From NCBI RefSeq assembly GCF_001766675.1, contig NZ_MJLT01000009.1, positions 1-64,000 on the forward strand: a stretch of DNA of 64,000 nucleotides, in the 5' to 3' direction. The first letter of the stretch is position 1, and every line of letters starts with the position of its first letter. Below the pieces are notes generated by a model that was given only the letters and a program-made list of their open reading frames with translations, ran no database searches and was not told where the DNA came from. Position numbers and translations under genes: made by a program. The DNA comes from Arthrobacter sp. SW1. Lineage in GTDB: Bacteria; Actinomycetota; Actinomycetes; Actinomycetales; Micrococcaceae. Of this stretch, positions 16,592 through 24,655 are shown piece by piece.

Positions 16592-17260
16592 ATGACAGAA
16601 CAAGCACCAGTACCCCCGAAGAAAAAAGGCAACTGGGGCGCCAAGATCATCCTGATCCTTGTCGCGTTGGTCTTCGCCGTCATCTCCTACTTTGCCCTCG
16701 CCGCATTCCTTCCCCGCTGGTGGTCCCAGACCATCGGCCAGCAGGTCAACGGCAGCATCTCCGGCGGCATCCTGGCCGGCATGTTCTATGGTTTCGTCTT
16801 CACGTTCGCCGCAACCCTCGTAGCGCTGATCGGTTTGAACAAGAAGGTGGGCTGGCCGTTCAAGATTGCCTTGGTGATCCTTGGCGTGGCGATCTCGACG
16901 CCGAACCTGCTCACCCTCGCCATCGCACTGGGTTCCGACAACGCGGCCCACGCCGGCCAGCGGGTCCTCGATGTCGATGCACCGGGTTTCCGGACCTCAA
17001 CGCTGATCTCCGCGATCGCCGGTTTCGCCGCCGCGGTGCTGCTGGTGGTTCTGATCGGCCTGTGGCGCGGCCGGGGACGGAAGATGAAGGCTCTCAAGCA
17101 GGCCGAAAAGGAACGCCTCCAGGCAGAGAAAGAGGCTGAACGCGCCGCAGCCGGCCGGCCGACGTCGGGCCCGGCCGCTGCGCTGGGCGACGCGAAGGCG
17201 AGGATCACTGATGTCTTCGACGGCTCGCCCGATTTCGACGGGCAGCCGGACCAGAAGTAA
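16592..17260 (+). CDS. Four-helix membrane protein with charged C-terminal tail
   Basis: A 222-residue protein I cannot name. Hydrophobic segments at about 15-41, 54-80, 85-112 and 130-155 suggest four membrane passes. They are followed by an Arg/Lys/Glu-rich stretch (about 157-185), probably a cytoplasmic coiled coil, then a flexible acidic end. The second ATG (16592) was preferred over 16580 because it begins a natural polar N-terminus; neither has a strong ribosome site. It sits 57 bases after the glycosylase and is closed by a strong terminator. It is not an obvious member of a transporter family. Confidence 0.65.
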   Translation: MTEQAPVPPKKKGNWGAKIILILVALVFAVISYFALAAFLPRWWSQTIGQQVNGSISGGILAGMFYGFVFTFAATLVALIGLNKKVGWPFKIALVILGVAISTPNLLTLAIALGSDNAAHAGQRVLDVDAPGFRTSTLISAIAGFAAAVLLVVLIGLWRGRGRKMKALKQAEKERLQAEKEAERAAAGRPTSGPAAALGDAKARITDVFDGSPDFDGQPDQK

Positions 17261-17268
17261 TTCCCGCA

Positions 17269-17298
17269 GAGGCCCGTCACCGCATGGTGACGGGCCTC
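17269..17298 (+). terminator. Terminator after the membrane-protein gene
   Basis: A perfect 13-base stem, GAGGCCCGTCACC (17269-17281) and GGTGACGGGCCTC (17286-17298), closed by the loop GCAT, eight bases past the stop codon. Confidence 0.75.
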
Positions 17299-17340
17299 TC
17301 GCATGCGCGGGCTGGCTACGTGGGCCGCACGGCCGTAGAA

Positions 17341-17360
17341 TATTAGTTGCACGCGCTCTA
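17341..17360. promoter_or_regulatory. Proposed MarR site upstream of marR (shared motif, site 1)
   Basis: TATTAGTTGCACGCGCTCTA matches the two motif copies between the SDR and MFS genes (19085-19123). The consensus over the three copies is TAGTTGC-N-[CT]-[AG]-CGC. It sits 70 bases before the marR start, as expected of autoregulation. Confidence 0.5.
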
Positions 17361-17430
17361 TATATGGTGGCGCGCACTACAGCCAGGCCACCGCCGGCGC
17401 GTTCCCCTCAATCGGCAGGAGTTACAGGAA

Positions 17431-17877
17431 ATGGGCATCAAGGACGACGCCGTGGAAGTCCGCGCGCAAGGCTGGCGGACCCTCGCCGCCCTGCACGCAA
17501 GCATCGAAACTGCACTGGAGAAGGCGCTGCAATCAGCCGCCGGCCTGTCCGTGGTGGAGTACACGGTGCTCGACGCCCTGAGCCGGCAGGACGGCTGGCA
17601 CATGCGCATGCAGCAGCTGGCGCGTGCCACCGCCCTGTCCAGCAGCGCCACCACCCGCCTGGTGAACCGGCTTGAGGACCGCGCATTGCTCACCCGCATC
17701 CTCTGCGCCGATGACCGCCGCGGCATTTACACGGAACTGACCGACGCCGGGCAGAAGCTCCTGCTGGCAGCCCGCCCGGTCCACGACGAAGCACTGGAGA
17801 AGGCACTCCAGGAAGCCGAAGCCGTTCCGGAGCTGGAACCGCTCGTGCGGGCCCTGGGAGCACTGCAGGCGGTTTAG
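17431..17877 (+). CDS. MarR-family transcriptional regulator
   Basis: A 148-residue winged-helix repressor: after an N-terminal dimerisation helix come VEYTVLDALSR, the recognition part LARATALSSSATTRLVNRLEDR, and the wing ILCADDRRGIYTELTDAG (the DDRR-x-x-Y/V pattern typical of MarR). ATG at 17431 was chosen because AGGAG lies about nine bases upstream. A motif in its own leader recurs twice in front of the divergent SDR and MFS genes 1.6 kb away, so it probably represses itself and that exporter pair. The ligand, perhaps a phenolic compound or drug, is unknown. Confidence 0.85.
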   Translation: MGIKDDAVEVRAQGWRTLAALHASIETALEKALQSAAGLSVVEYTVLDALSRQDGWHMRMQQLARATALSSSATTRLVNRLEDRALLTRILCADDRRGIYTELTDAGQKLLLAARPVHDEALEKALQEAEAVPELEPLVRALGALQAV

Positions 17878-17885
17878 CTCTTCAG

Positions 17886-18233
17886 CTAGGCCTTCTTGAC
17901 GACGCTCGACTTCAGTTGCATGGGGCCGAAGCCGTCCACTTTGCAGTCGATGTCGTGGTCGCCCACGCCATCCACCAGGCGGATGTTGCGGACCTTGGTG
18001 CCCACCTTGATGGACGTGGAGCTGCCCTTGACCTTCAGGTCTTTGATGATGGTGACGGTATCGCCATCGCTGAGCACATTGCCCACGGCGTCCTTGATGA
18101 GGCGCTCCCCCTGGCTCTCACCTTCGGCCTGAGCCTCCCACTCATGGGCACATTCGGGGCAGACGAGCAGCGCACCCATTTCGTAGGTGTATTCGCTGGA
18201 ACATTCGGGGCACGGGGGCAGGGATTCACTCAC
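17886..18233 (-). CDS. PhnA/YjdM-family zinc-ribbon protein
   Basis: A 115-residue protein with an N-terminal zinc ribbon (Cys8, Cys11, Cys25, Cys28) followed by the PhnA domain ([18 protein letters not shown] ... [21 protein letters not shown]). The family was named for proximity to phosphonate genes, but its biochemical role is not established, and no phosphonate genes are nearby. Its start overlaps the end of the upstream SDR gene by eight bases, so they are co-transcribed. Convergent with marR, with nine bases between stops. Confidence 0.8.
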   Translation of the reverse strand: MSESLPPCPECSSEYTYEMGALLVCPECAHEWEAQAEGESQGERLIKDAVGNVLSDGDTVTIIKDLKVKGSSTSIKVGTKVRNIRLVDGVGDHDIDCKVDGFGPMQLKSSVVKKA

Positions 18234-19023
18234 CGTCCAATGATACCGGCGCGGGCCGGTCGAAATTCTGCGAGAACTGCAACGGACCGGCGAGCGCCCC
18301 GCCGTCTACCGGGAGCGTGACACCGGTGATCCATGCGGCGTCGCCGGAGGCAAGGAAAGCGATCGCGGAAGCGACATCCTCCGGCTCGCCGACCCTGCCG
18401 AGCGGGTACAACGGCGCCAAATGGTCCGGCCCGCCCTGCGCGTCCCAGACCCGGGTGCGGATGGTTCCGGGCGCCACCATGTTGAGGCGGACGCCGTCCG
18501 GGCCAAGGGTAACGGCGAGGTTCTTCGCCAAGAGGCCGAGCCCCGCCTTTGCCGCGGAATAGGACTCTCCGCCGAACGCAGCAATTCCGTTGACGGAGCC
18601 GACCAGCACCACGGCCCCGCCCCGCGCGCGCAAATGCTGCACTGCCGCGCGGATCAACCGCATGGGGCCGCTGAGGTTGAGGTCGAGGTCGGCGTTCCAG
18701 TCCCCGTCACTCATTCCCTCCGCCAGGGGCGGGTGCCTGAGCGCACCGCCGGCGACGTTCACCAGGACGTCCAGCCGCCCGAAACGTGCGACGACGGCGG
18801 CAACCGCCGCGTCCACGGAGCCGCGGCCAGTGAGCTCGCAGGACAGCACGAGGCTCCTGCCGCCGTCGGGGTCCAATTCCGCGGCGAGCCGCGCGGCGGC
18901 GTCGACATCCAATTCCGCGAGCGCGACGGCGGCACCCTCCGCATAAAGGCGGCGCACCGCGGCGGCGCCGATCCCGTGGCCGGCTCCGGTCACCAGGCAG
19001 ACCTTGCCTTCGAAGCGCTTCAT
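18226..19023 (-). CDS. Short-chain dehydrogenase/reductase
   Basis: A 265-residue classical SDR oxidoreductase using NAD(H) or NADP(H). TGAGHGIG (12-19) forms the cofactor loop; Ser143, Tyr155 and Lys159 (YSAAK) form the catalytic set; the cofactor-helix motif NVAGG is at 89-93. The substrate is unknown; the many paralogues make substrate prediction unsafe. ATG at 19023 has AAGGAGG directly upstream. It is divergent from the MFS exporter and shares with it a region bearing two copies of the proposed MarR motif, so both genes may be induced by the same compound. Confidence 0.85.
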   Translation of the reverse strand: MKRFEGKVCLVTGAGHGIGAAAVRRLYAEGAAVALAELDVDAAARLAAELDPDGGRSLVLSCELTGRGSVDAAVAAVVARFGRLDVLVNVAGGALRHPPLAEGMSDGDWNADLDLNLSGPMRLIRAAVQHLRARGGAVVLVGSVNGIAAFGGESYSAAKAGLGLLAKNLAVTLGPDGVRLNMVAPGTIRTRVWDAQGGPDHLAPLYPLGRVGEPEDVASAIAFLASGDAAWITGVTLPVDGGALAGPLQFSQNFDRPAPVSLDGE

Positions 19024-19084
19024 GATCCTCCTTGATCGTGCGGGGCACGGCGTACGGACGGAACCCAGGCGACGCATCTCACAA

Positions 19085-19123
19085 TATAGTTGCTTGCGCC
19101 TGATACTTGCGTGTGCAACTATA
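19085..19123. promoter_or_regulatory. Inverted pair of proposed MarR sites between SDR and MFS genes
   Basis: ATAGTTGCTTGCGC reads rightward from 19086, and its counterpart CTATAGTTGCACACGC reads leftward from 19123, forming an overall dyad ATAGTTGC-N21-GCAACTAT. Both match the marR leader site at 17341. The pair sits midway between the divergent SDR (19023) and MFS (19185) starts. Confidence 0.55.
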
Positions 19124-19184
19124 GATTCATCGGCGAAATAACCAGCGCCTGCAAATACTTTCCCAGTGTAACAGGAGACCCCTC

Positions 19185-20387
19185 ATGCCTCTCGGCCTAC
19201 TCGCACTCGCCATCGGCGCGTTCGGCATCGGGCTTACCGAATTCGTCATCATGGGCCTGCTGCCCGAGGTGGCCGCAGACTTCGCAGTCACCGAAGCCGC
19301 CGCAGGATGGCTCATTTCCGGATACGCCCTCAGCGTGGTGGTCGGCGCCCTGCTGTTGACCGCAGCCACCACCCGGCTCCCCCGCAAAACCGTCCTGCTC
19401 AGCCTGATCGTGCTGTTCATCGTGGGCAACGCGCTGACCGCCCTGGCCGGCAACTACAACGTGGCCATGATCGGCCGCATCATCGCCGCCCTCTGCCACG
19501 GCGCCTTCTTCGGCATCGGCTCCGTGGTTGCCGCCAGCCTGGTGGCACCGGCCAAGAAGGCGGGCGCCATCGCCATCATGTTCACCGGCCTCACCGCTGC
19601 CAATGTCCTCGGCGTTCCCTTCGGCACCTTCATCGGCCAGCAGTTCGGCTGGCGCGCCACCTTCTGGGCCATCTCGGCGATCGGCGTGCTGGCGTTCATC
19701 GGCATCGCAGTCCTAGTTCCCGTGCTCCGCCAGTCGGGCGAACAGATCAGCCTCCGCAGCGAACTGGGCGCCTTCCGCTCCGGCCAGGTATGGCTCTCCC
19801 TCTCGGTCACCATCCTCGCCTACGGCGGCATGTTCGGCGCCTTCACCTACATCGCCTACACCCTCACCGAGGTCAGCGGCTTCGCCTCCTCCGCCGTGCC
19901 GTGGCTGCTGGTGCTCTTCGGCGCCGGACTGGTGATCGGAAACTGGCTGGGCGGACGCATGGCCGACCGTTCAATCGACGGCACCCTGATCTTCTTCATC
20001 GTTGCCCTGATCGTCGTACTGGCGCTGTTCGGCCTCTTCGCCGGATCCCAGCCGGCCACGATCATTGCCCTCTTCCTCATGGGCGGCTTCGGCTTCGGCA
20101 CCGTTCCCGGCCTGCAGAGCCGGATCATGATCTACGCAGGCCAGGCTCCCACCCTTGCCTCCGGTGCCAACATCGGCGCGTTCAACGTGGGCAACGCCCT
20201 GGGCGCCTGGACCGGCGGCCTCGGCATCGCAGCGGGCCTCGGCTACACCTCGCCCATCTGGATCGGGGCCGTCATCACCGCTTCGGCCCTCGTGGTGATG
20301 GTGATCGCGGCGATCACCGCCAAGCGGGCAGGCATCCCCGCAAGCCCGGCAGTCGCCGTCGACGATTCAGCGGTTGCTGTGCACTAA
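19185..20387 (+). CDS. MFS exporter, DHA1/AraJ-Cmr type
   Basis: A 400-residue twelve-helix major facilitator of the drug:H+ antiporter-1 group. It starts with GAFGIGLTEFVIMGLLPEVA, the hallmark N-terminal segment of AraJ/Cmr/YdhP exporters, and has the RLPRKTVL loop between helices 2 and 3 (motif A) and the helix-5 GVPFGTFIGQ motif C-like segment. It probably expels a drug, aromatic compound or sugar. ATG at 19185 has AGGAG eight bases upstream. The two motif copies upstream and the nearby marR suggest induction by its substrate. A perfect terminator follows. Confidence 0.85.
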   Translation: MPLGLLALAIGAFGIGLTEFVIMGLLPEVAADFAVTEAAAGWLISGYALSVVVGALLLTAATTRLPRKTVLLSLIVLFIVGNALTALAGNYNVAMIGRIIAALCHGAFFGIGSVVAASLVAPAKKAGAIAIMFTGLTAANVLGVPFGTFIGQQFGWRATFWAISAIGVLAFIGIAVLVPVLRQSGEQISLRSELGAFRSGQVWLSLSVTILAYGGMFGAFTYIAYTLTEVSGFASSAVPWLLVLFGAGLVIGNWLGGRMADRSIDGTLIFFIVALIVVLALFGLFAGSQPATIIALFLMGGFGFGTVPGLQSRIMIYAGQAPTLASGANIGAFNVGNALGAWTGGLGIAAGLGYTSPIWIGAVITASALVVMVIAAITAKRAGIPASPAVAVDDSAVAVH

Positions 20388-20430
20388 GGCCGTACCGTGC
20401 GGGCGCCATGCCCGTCTCCGCGTACGACGA

Positions 20431-20460
20431 CGGAACCCCCGGGATATCCCGGGGGTTCCG
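20431..20460. terminator. Perfect 15-base palindromic terminator
   Basis: CGGAACCCCCGGGAT directly mirrored by ATCCCGGGGGTTCCG, followed by TTGTGTT on the plus strand. It lies between convergent MFS genes and can end both transcripts. Confidence 0.8.
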
Positions 20461-20482
20461 TTGTGTTCGGGGTTGGCGGAGG

Positions 20483-21781
20483 TCAGTCCACGATTGCCAT
20501 GCGGTGCGCCTTGGCGACCCTGGCAAGACCGGTCGACACGAGCGACCCCACGAGTGCGAGCGCGGCGAGCGCGACGAACACGATGTGATAGCCGCTGGCC
20601 CCCGGATTGGCATCGAGGATGGCCCCGTAGCCGATGAAGGCGAACATGCCGGGTGCGTAGCCAACCAGGCAGGCGATGCCGAAGGCTGTGCCGCTGATCT
20701 GCTCAGGGATGCCCACCTCGTCCATGGGCGCCCAGAACACCCCGCGCATCGTGAAGACGATCAGCGAAAACAGCAGGGTGACGATCATCGCCGGTATTTG
20801 GCTTCCGGGATCCGCCGGCAGGAGAAGCAGCACCGTGACCACCGGGATCAAGCACAGGAACGCCACGCGGATGTACCAGCTTGAACTCTTGAACACCTTG
20901 TCCGAGAGCACGCCACCGATCGGCCCGCCCAGGATTTTCAGGCCGTACTGGTTGATGATGCCGTAGGCGCCGACCAGCGCGACCGGCAGCCCGTAGACGT
21001 AGGTCAGGTACGGGATGAAATAGGTCAGGCCGCAGTACACGACATAGACCATGAACACCGTGAAGCTCACCCACCACAGCTGCGGCAGCCTCGCCGCGCG
21101 CCAGATCTCAGCGATGCCGGCTTTCTGCTTCGTCGCTGCCTCCTGTCCCGCCACTGGTTCTTCCGCGCGGGTCCGGAGCAGCAGGAACAACAGCACGCCG
21201 ACGGCAATGTCGATGATCGCGTAGAAGGCGATGGCCGCGCGGAATCCGCCGGTTCCGGAACCCATCCAGACGAAGATCCCGAGGGCCGAGAACGCCACCG
21301 CGGTATCCACGATGCCGCGGCCGCCTTCAAGCAGGCCGAAGAGCCGGCCCTGCTCCTTCGAACCGCCAAGCTGCCGGATGCTCTTGAGCAGCGCAGGCCA
21401 CACGAGGCAGTCGGAACAGACGGCAAGCAACGCAAAGACGAGAAGCAAAGTGCCGAAACCCGGGAAGGTGCTGAGGTACAGGCCAAGGGTGCCCGTGCCG
21501 ATCAGGCCGAGGGGAATGAGGATCCTTGTGGAGAAGCGGTCGGCGAGGAAGCCACCCACCACGAAGAGCGCCGTCGCCACGATCGAGTTGATGCTCAGCA
21601 AGGTCCCGATCTCAGTGTGGTTGAGCCCCATGGCTTCCTGCATCGGAACGTAGAAGGCGTCCTTGAGGTTGGCGAGTTTGTAGATGGTGCCACCGGCCAT
21701 GACGAGCAAGGCGAAGCGGATCCACTTGCTCCAGTCAACGGGCTTAGTGGATTTCGCGGGGGTTTGGGTCACCGTAGTCAT
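20483..21781 (-). CDS. MFS transporter, probable sugar or sugar-acid importer
   Basis: A 432-residue major facilitator with about twelve membrane helices. The loop FLADRFSTRILIP after helix 2 is motif A, and a RTRAEEPVAGQEAATKQKAG hydrophilic loop divides the two halves. Its overall pattern is nearer to sugar, hexuronate or YihN-like permeases than to drug exporters. It is translationally coupled (ATGA overlap) to the TIM-barrel isomerase upstream, so it probably imports the compound that enzyme handles. The exact substrate cannot be read from the sequence. The transcript ends at the palindrome 20431-20460. Confidence 0.8.
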   Translation of the reverse strand: MTTVTQTPAKSTKPVDWSKWIRFALLVMAGGTIYKLANLKDAFYVPMQEAMGLNHTEIGTLLSINSIVATALFVVGGFLADRFSTRILIPLGLIGTGTLGLYLSTFPGFGTLLLVFALLAVCSDCLVWPALLKSIRQLGGSKEQGRLFGLLEGGRGIVDTAVAFSALGIFVWMGSGTGGFRAAIAFYAIIDIAVGVLLFLLLRTRAEEPVAGQEAATKQKAGIAEIWRAARLPQLWWVSFTVFMVYVVYCGLTYFIPYLTYVYGLPVALVGAYGIINQYGLKILGGPIGGVLSDKVFKSSSWYIRVAFLCLIPVVTVLLLLPADPGSQIPAMIVTLLFSLIVFTMRGVFWAPMDEVGIPEQISGTAFGIACLVGYAPGMFAFIGYGAILDANPGASGYHIVFVALAALALVGSLVSTGLARVAKAHRMAIVD

Positions 21782-22863
21782 CGTGCACCTGCCAGGGAGA
21801 TCGTGGGGTCGAGTTGCGCGGCGGCGATGCTGCGCATGGTGGAAAGCAGCTCCTTGACGTAAGCCACCTGATGGTCGGCCCAGCCGGGCTCAGCGGCGAG
21901 GAGATCATCCAGGCTCCAACCGTCCGGAATGCCCGTCGTGCTGAGGTCCCGGTACGGAATGAACGGGTTGTCGCCTTCACCGGCATGACGGAAGGCGGGA
22001 GCGTAGTAGAGGTTTTCCTGTTCGAGTGCCAGCGCGATGACCTGGGGTTCGTCGTCGCCGAGCATCAGGAGCTCGAAAAGCATCCGGGCACCGGGCAGGT
22101 CGTCCTCGGGGCTGCCCTGCAGGACACCGCGGTGCCCGAAGCCGTCGCCTTCGGGAAGAATGTGGACGCCTTTCAGATGGGCTTGAAGGATATGGGGTGC
22201 CAGTGCGGACAGGGCATCCAGCGGGCGCTCGCAGGCGTTGACCATGTTTCCGAAGTCGAACATTGCGTACAGGCGCGGATGGTTGACGCGGCGGAGCAGC
22301 TCGGCGATTTCCGTGGAACGAAGTTCTTCATGCTGTTCGAAAGAGAACGTCAGATCATGCTGATCGGCGAGGGCGGCGAGCCGGAGGAGATCCTGTTCAA
22401 TCCGTTCCATGACCTCGGACAGCTGCCCTTCGAAGCGGGAATACACCCGGATGTTCCGGACACCGAGGATACCCGCGATCCGGACCACCTGATCTACGTC
22501 TGCACGCAGGGTGGTGCTGATCTCCAGGTGGATGTCCAGGCCAAGGTTCTCCGCTTTGCGGGCGAACCTGCGCAGTTGTTCATCGCTCATCCGGCCCAAG
22601 CTCCGCTCCTCACCATCAAGGAGGTGGATGCATACGCCGGCCAGGCCGTGGCGATGGGCGAAGTCGAGTACGTCGTCGGGCCCGAATCCGCCGTATGTCA
22701 GGTTTCCCAGGAGCGCATAGGCGTGGCCGAACAGGCGGACGCCGTCAATCCGGTCAATCAATTTCCGGGCAAGGTCGTCGTCGAGACGGGGCAGGGACGC
22801 TATCTCCGCGTCATTGAGGCGCGGGCTGAGAAGCGCCCGGAATTGTTCTTCGGGTGGGGACAT
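21778..22863 (-). CDS. Sugar phosphate isomerase/epimerase-like TIM barrel protein
   Basis: A 361-residue member of the xylose isomerase-like TIM-barrel (AP endonuclease 2) superfamily. Likely metal ligands are spaced as in that fold: Glu in FSFEQHEEL, Asp in YAMFDFGN, His in QAHLKGVH and Glu in ALEQENLYY. Such proteins interconvert ketoses, inososes or sugar acids. ATG at 22863 has GAGGAG six to seven bases upstream; a start at 22908 would have none. The MFS gene overlaps it by four bases, and a possible operator lies just upstream, followed by the MocR regulator gene. The substrate is unknown. Confidence 0.8.
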   Translation of the reverse strand: MSPPEEQFRALLSPRLNDAEIASLPRLDDDLARKLIDRIDGVRLFGHAYALLGNLTYGGFGPDDVLDFAHRHGLAGVCIHLLDGEERSLGRMSDEQLRRFARKAENLGLDIHLEISTTLRADVDQVVRIAGILGVRNIRVYSRFEGQLSEVMERIEQDLLRLAALADQHDLTFSFEQHEELRSTEIAELLRRVNHPRLYAMFDFGNMVNACERPLDALSALAPHILQAHLKGVHILPEGDGFGHRGVLQGSPEDDLPGARMLFELLMLGDDEPQVIALALEQENLYYAPAFRHAGEGDNPFIPYRDLSTTGIPDGWSLDDLLAAEPGWADHQVAYVKELLSTMRSIAAAQLDPTISLAGAR

Positions 22864-22927
22864 GATCGGCTCCTCGGGAAGCGGGTCAGTGGTGGTGGCG
22901 AATGTCACGCACTATTTGTACGCCGCC

Positions 22928-22951
22928 AATGGATGCCGAAAAAGATCCATT
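22928..22951. promoter_or_regulatory. Inverted repeat upstream of the isomerase-MFS operon
   Basis: AATGGAT (22928-22934) and ATCCATT (22945-22951) flank ten bases; extended flanks GCC and GGC roughly continue the symmetry. It lies 65-88 bases upstream of the isomerase start and is a natural candidate site for the MocR protein encoded immediately upstream. Confidence 0.45.
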
Positions 22952-22992
22952 ATGGCCACTGCCGTTAAGTCCATTCCCGCAGTTAAGCCGTT

Positions 22993-24495
22993 TCAATATC
23001 TCCTGCTGGAACGCTCCCAGCGGTCCCAGGCCGCAGCCATCCGGCCTACCGCATAAGGCATATGCGCTTCGTCCGTCCCTGCGAAGCCGATAAGGAGCGC
23101 TGGCGGCAGCCGCCTGGTGAGCCGGTACTCCCCCAGCGGATAGGTGTACACCCCGCCCGCTGCCAGTCCGCGCGCCACGACAATATCGTCAATGTCTTCG
23201 CGAAGCCGGCCGACCACATGCAGGCCGGCATCGACCGGGCGGGCCTCGATTCTATGCGCCAGCTGCTGGCCGACCGCCTCAAGCAAGGCATCCTGGCGTC
23301 CGGCGTACAGACGGCGGGTGCGGCGAAGGTGGGCGTGCAGGTGTCCTTCGGACAGAAAATCCGCGAGCGCGGCCTGGAGCACCATGGGCGGCGGACGCCC
23401 GATGACGGACGACGCCGAGGCAAAGGGCTCCACCAGGTCCTCCGGAAGCACGCAGTATCCGAGCCGGATCGACGGAGAAAGCACCTTGCTGAACGATCCC
23501 ACGGTGATCACGTGCCTGCTCAGGTCAAGGCCGAACAAGGTAGGCAGGTGCTTCCCCCGGTACCGCAGTTCGCTGTCGCAATCATCTTCGACGATCCAGC
23601 TTCCGTTCCGCTGCGCCCACGCGATCCATTCCGCGCGGCGGGCGGGGCTCATCGTCATTCCGAGGGGGTGTTGCCGTGCGGGAGTCAGGCAGGCCAACCG
23701 GGCCGGGGACCCGCCCTCGTGCGCTGGCCCGTCCGGAACGACCGCGCCTTCGTCGTCGACCGGGACGCCCTGGACGGGACACCCCAGAGACTGGAAGGCC
23801 AAGCGGCCGGAAATATGCCCGGGGTCCTCGACGAGGACCATATCCCCGACGTCCAGGAGAAGGACCGCCAACACGTTGAAGGCCTGCTGCGCTCCAGAGG
23901 TGACGACAATCTGCTCTGCTGTACAGCCGAGGCCACGCACATCATTGACGTAGTCTGCGATGGCCTCCCGAAGAGCCCGGTAACCGTGCGGATCGCTGTA
24001 GCCGATCATGAGTGGATCGGTGCGCCCCGCGTGGCGTCCCAGGAGGCGCTTCCAGGTGGTTGCCGGAAAGGCCGAGGACGCGATCTGGCTGGCCACGAAG
24101 GACTCCGTCTCGGCCGGCGCCCACGAGTAGGGTGCTTCGCTGAACAGATCGGTACCGCGCGACGACGTCGCCGCACTGCGGGCGGACAACGGCGGCCGGG
24201 GCATGGGCTGCTGCGGGGCGGCCTCGCTCCACAGCGTGTCCACGTACGTGCCGTCACCGGCCCGCGAGCGCAGGAAGCCCTCAGCGGTGAGCTGTTCGAA
24301 AGCCGAGACGACGGTGATCCGTGAGACCCCGAGTTCGGCGACCAGCGTGCGGGTAGAAGGCAGCCTGGTTCCGCTCGGGAGCGCACCGGTGAGGATCTGC
24401 ATGCGTAATTGACCGTACAGCTGCCGGTGCAGGGGTTGTGAGGCAGCCCGGTCGAGTTCGAGCCCTGCCAGCAAGCGGCCGCCGGCACTCTTCAT
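22993..24495 (-). CDS. MocR-family regulator (GntR helix fused to aminotransferase fold) with unusual PLP site
   Basis: A 500-residue fusion: GntR-type winged helix at about 15-85 (LPSTRTLVAELGVSRITVVSAFEQL pattern), then a class I aminotransferase-like domain. Lys337 in VGSFSKVLSP is the expected PLP lysine and YSDPHGYRALREAIADY (166-182) is the usual MocR segment. In well-studied members (GabR, PdxR) a Tyr 31 residues before this Lys contacts PLP (EDDYDSE); here it is Cys306 (EDDCDSE). Ligand sensing may therefore differ. It reads toward the isomerase and MFS genes on the same strand, 129 bases away, and probably controls them. Confidence 0.85.
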   Translation of the reverse strand: MKSAGGRLLAGLELDRAASQPLHRQLYGQLRMQILTGALPSGTRLPSTRTLVAELGVSRITVVSAFEQLTAEGFLRSRAGDGTYVDTLWSEAAPQQPMPRPPLSARSAATSSRGTDLFSEAPYSWAPAETESFVASQIASSAFPATTWKRLLGRHAGRTDPLMIGYSDPHGYRALREAIADYVNDVRGLGCTAEQIVVTSGAQQAFNVLAVLLLDVGDMVLVEDPGHISGRLAFQSLGCPVQGVPVDDEGAVVPDGPAHEGGSPARLACLTPARQHPLGMTMSPARRAEWIAWAQRNGSWIVEDDCDSELRYRGKHLPTLFGLDLSRHVITVGSFSKVLSPSIRLGYCVLPEDLVEPFASASSVIGRPPPMVLQAALADFLSEGHLHAHLRRTRRLYAGRQDALLEAVGQQLAHRIEARPVDAGLHVVGRLREDIDDIVVARGLAAGGVYTYPLGEYRLTRRLPPALLIGFAGTDEAHMPYAVGRMAAAWDRWERSSRRY

Positions 24496-24655
24496 CGTGC
24501 GTGCCGGGAGGCTGGATTCACCATGACGGCCATTTTACGGCGCGGCCCGGCCCGGCCCTCGCCTCCAAGGTCCTGTCCGAGGCCAAGATCGAAACACCCC
24601 GCGGGGGACGGCACCTCGGACGGCGCTATGGGCGCCGGGCCGCAGGGCTGCCCGA

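Noticed and set aside
24496..24655. Remnant gene between mocR and the nuclease-like gene
   Set aside because: Short open stretches on both strands have no ribosome site and no recognisable motif; not enough evidence to call a pseudogene.
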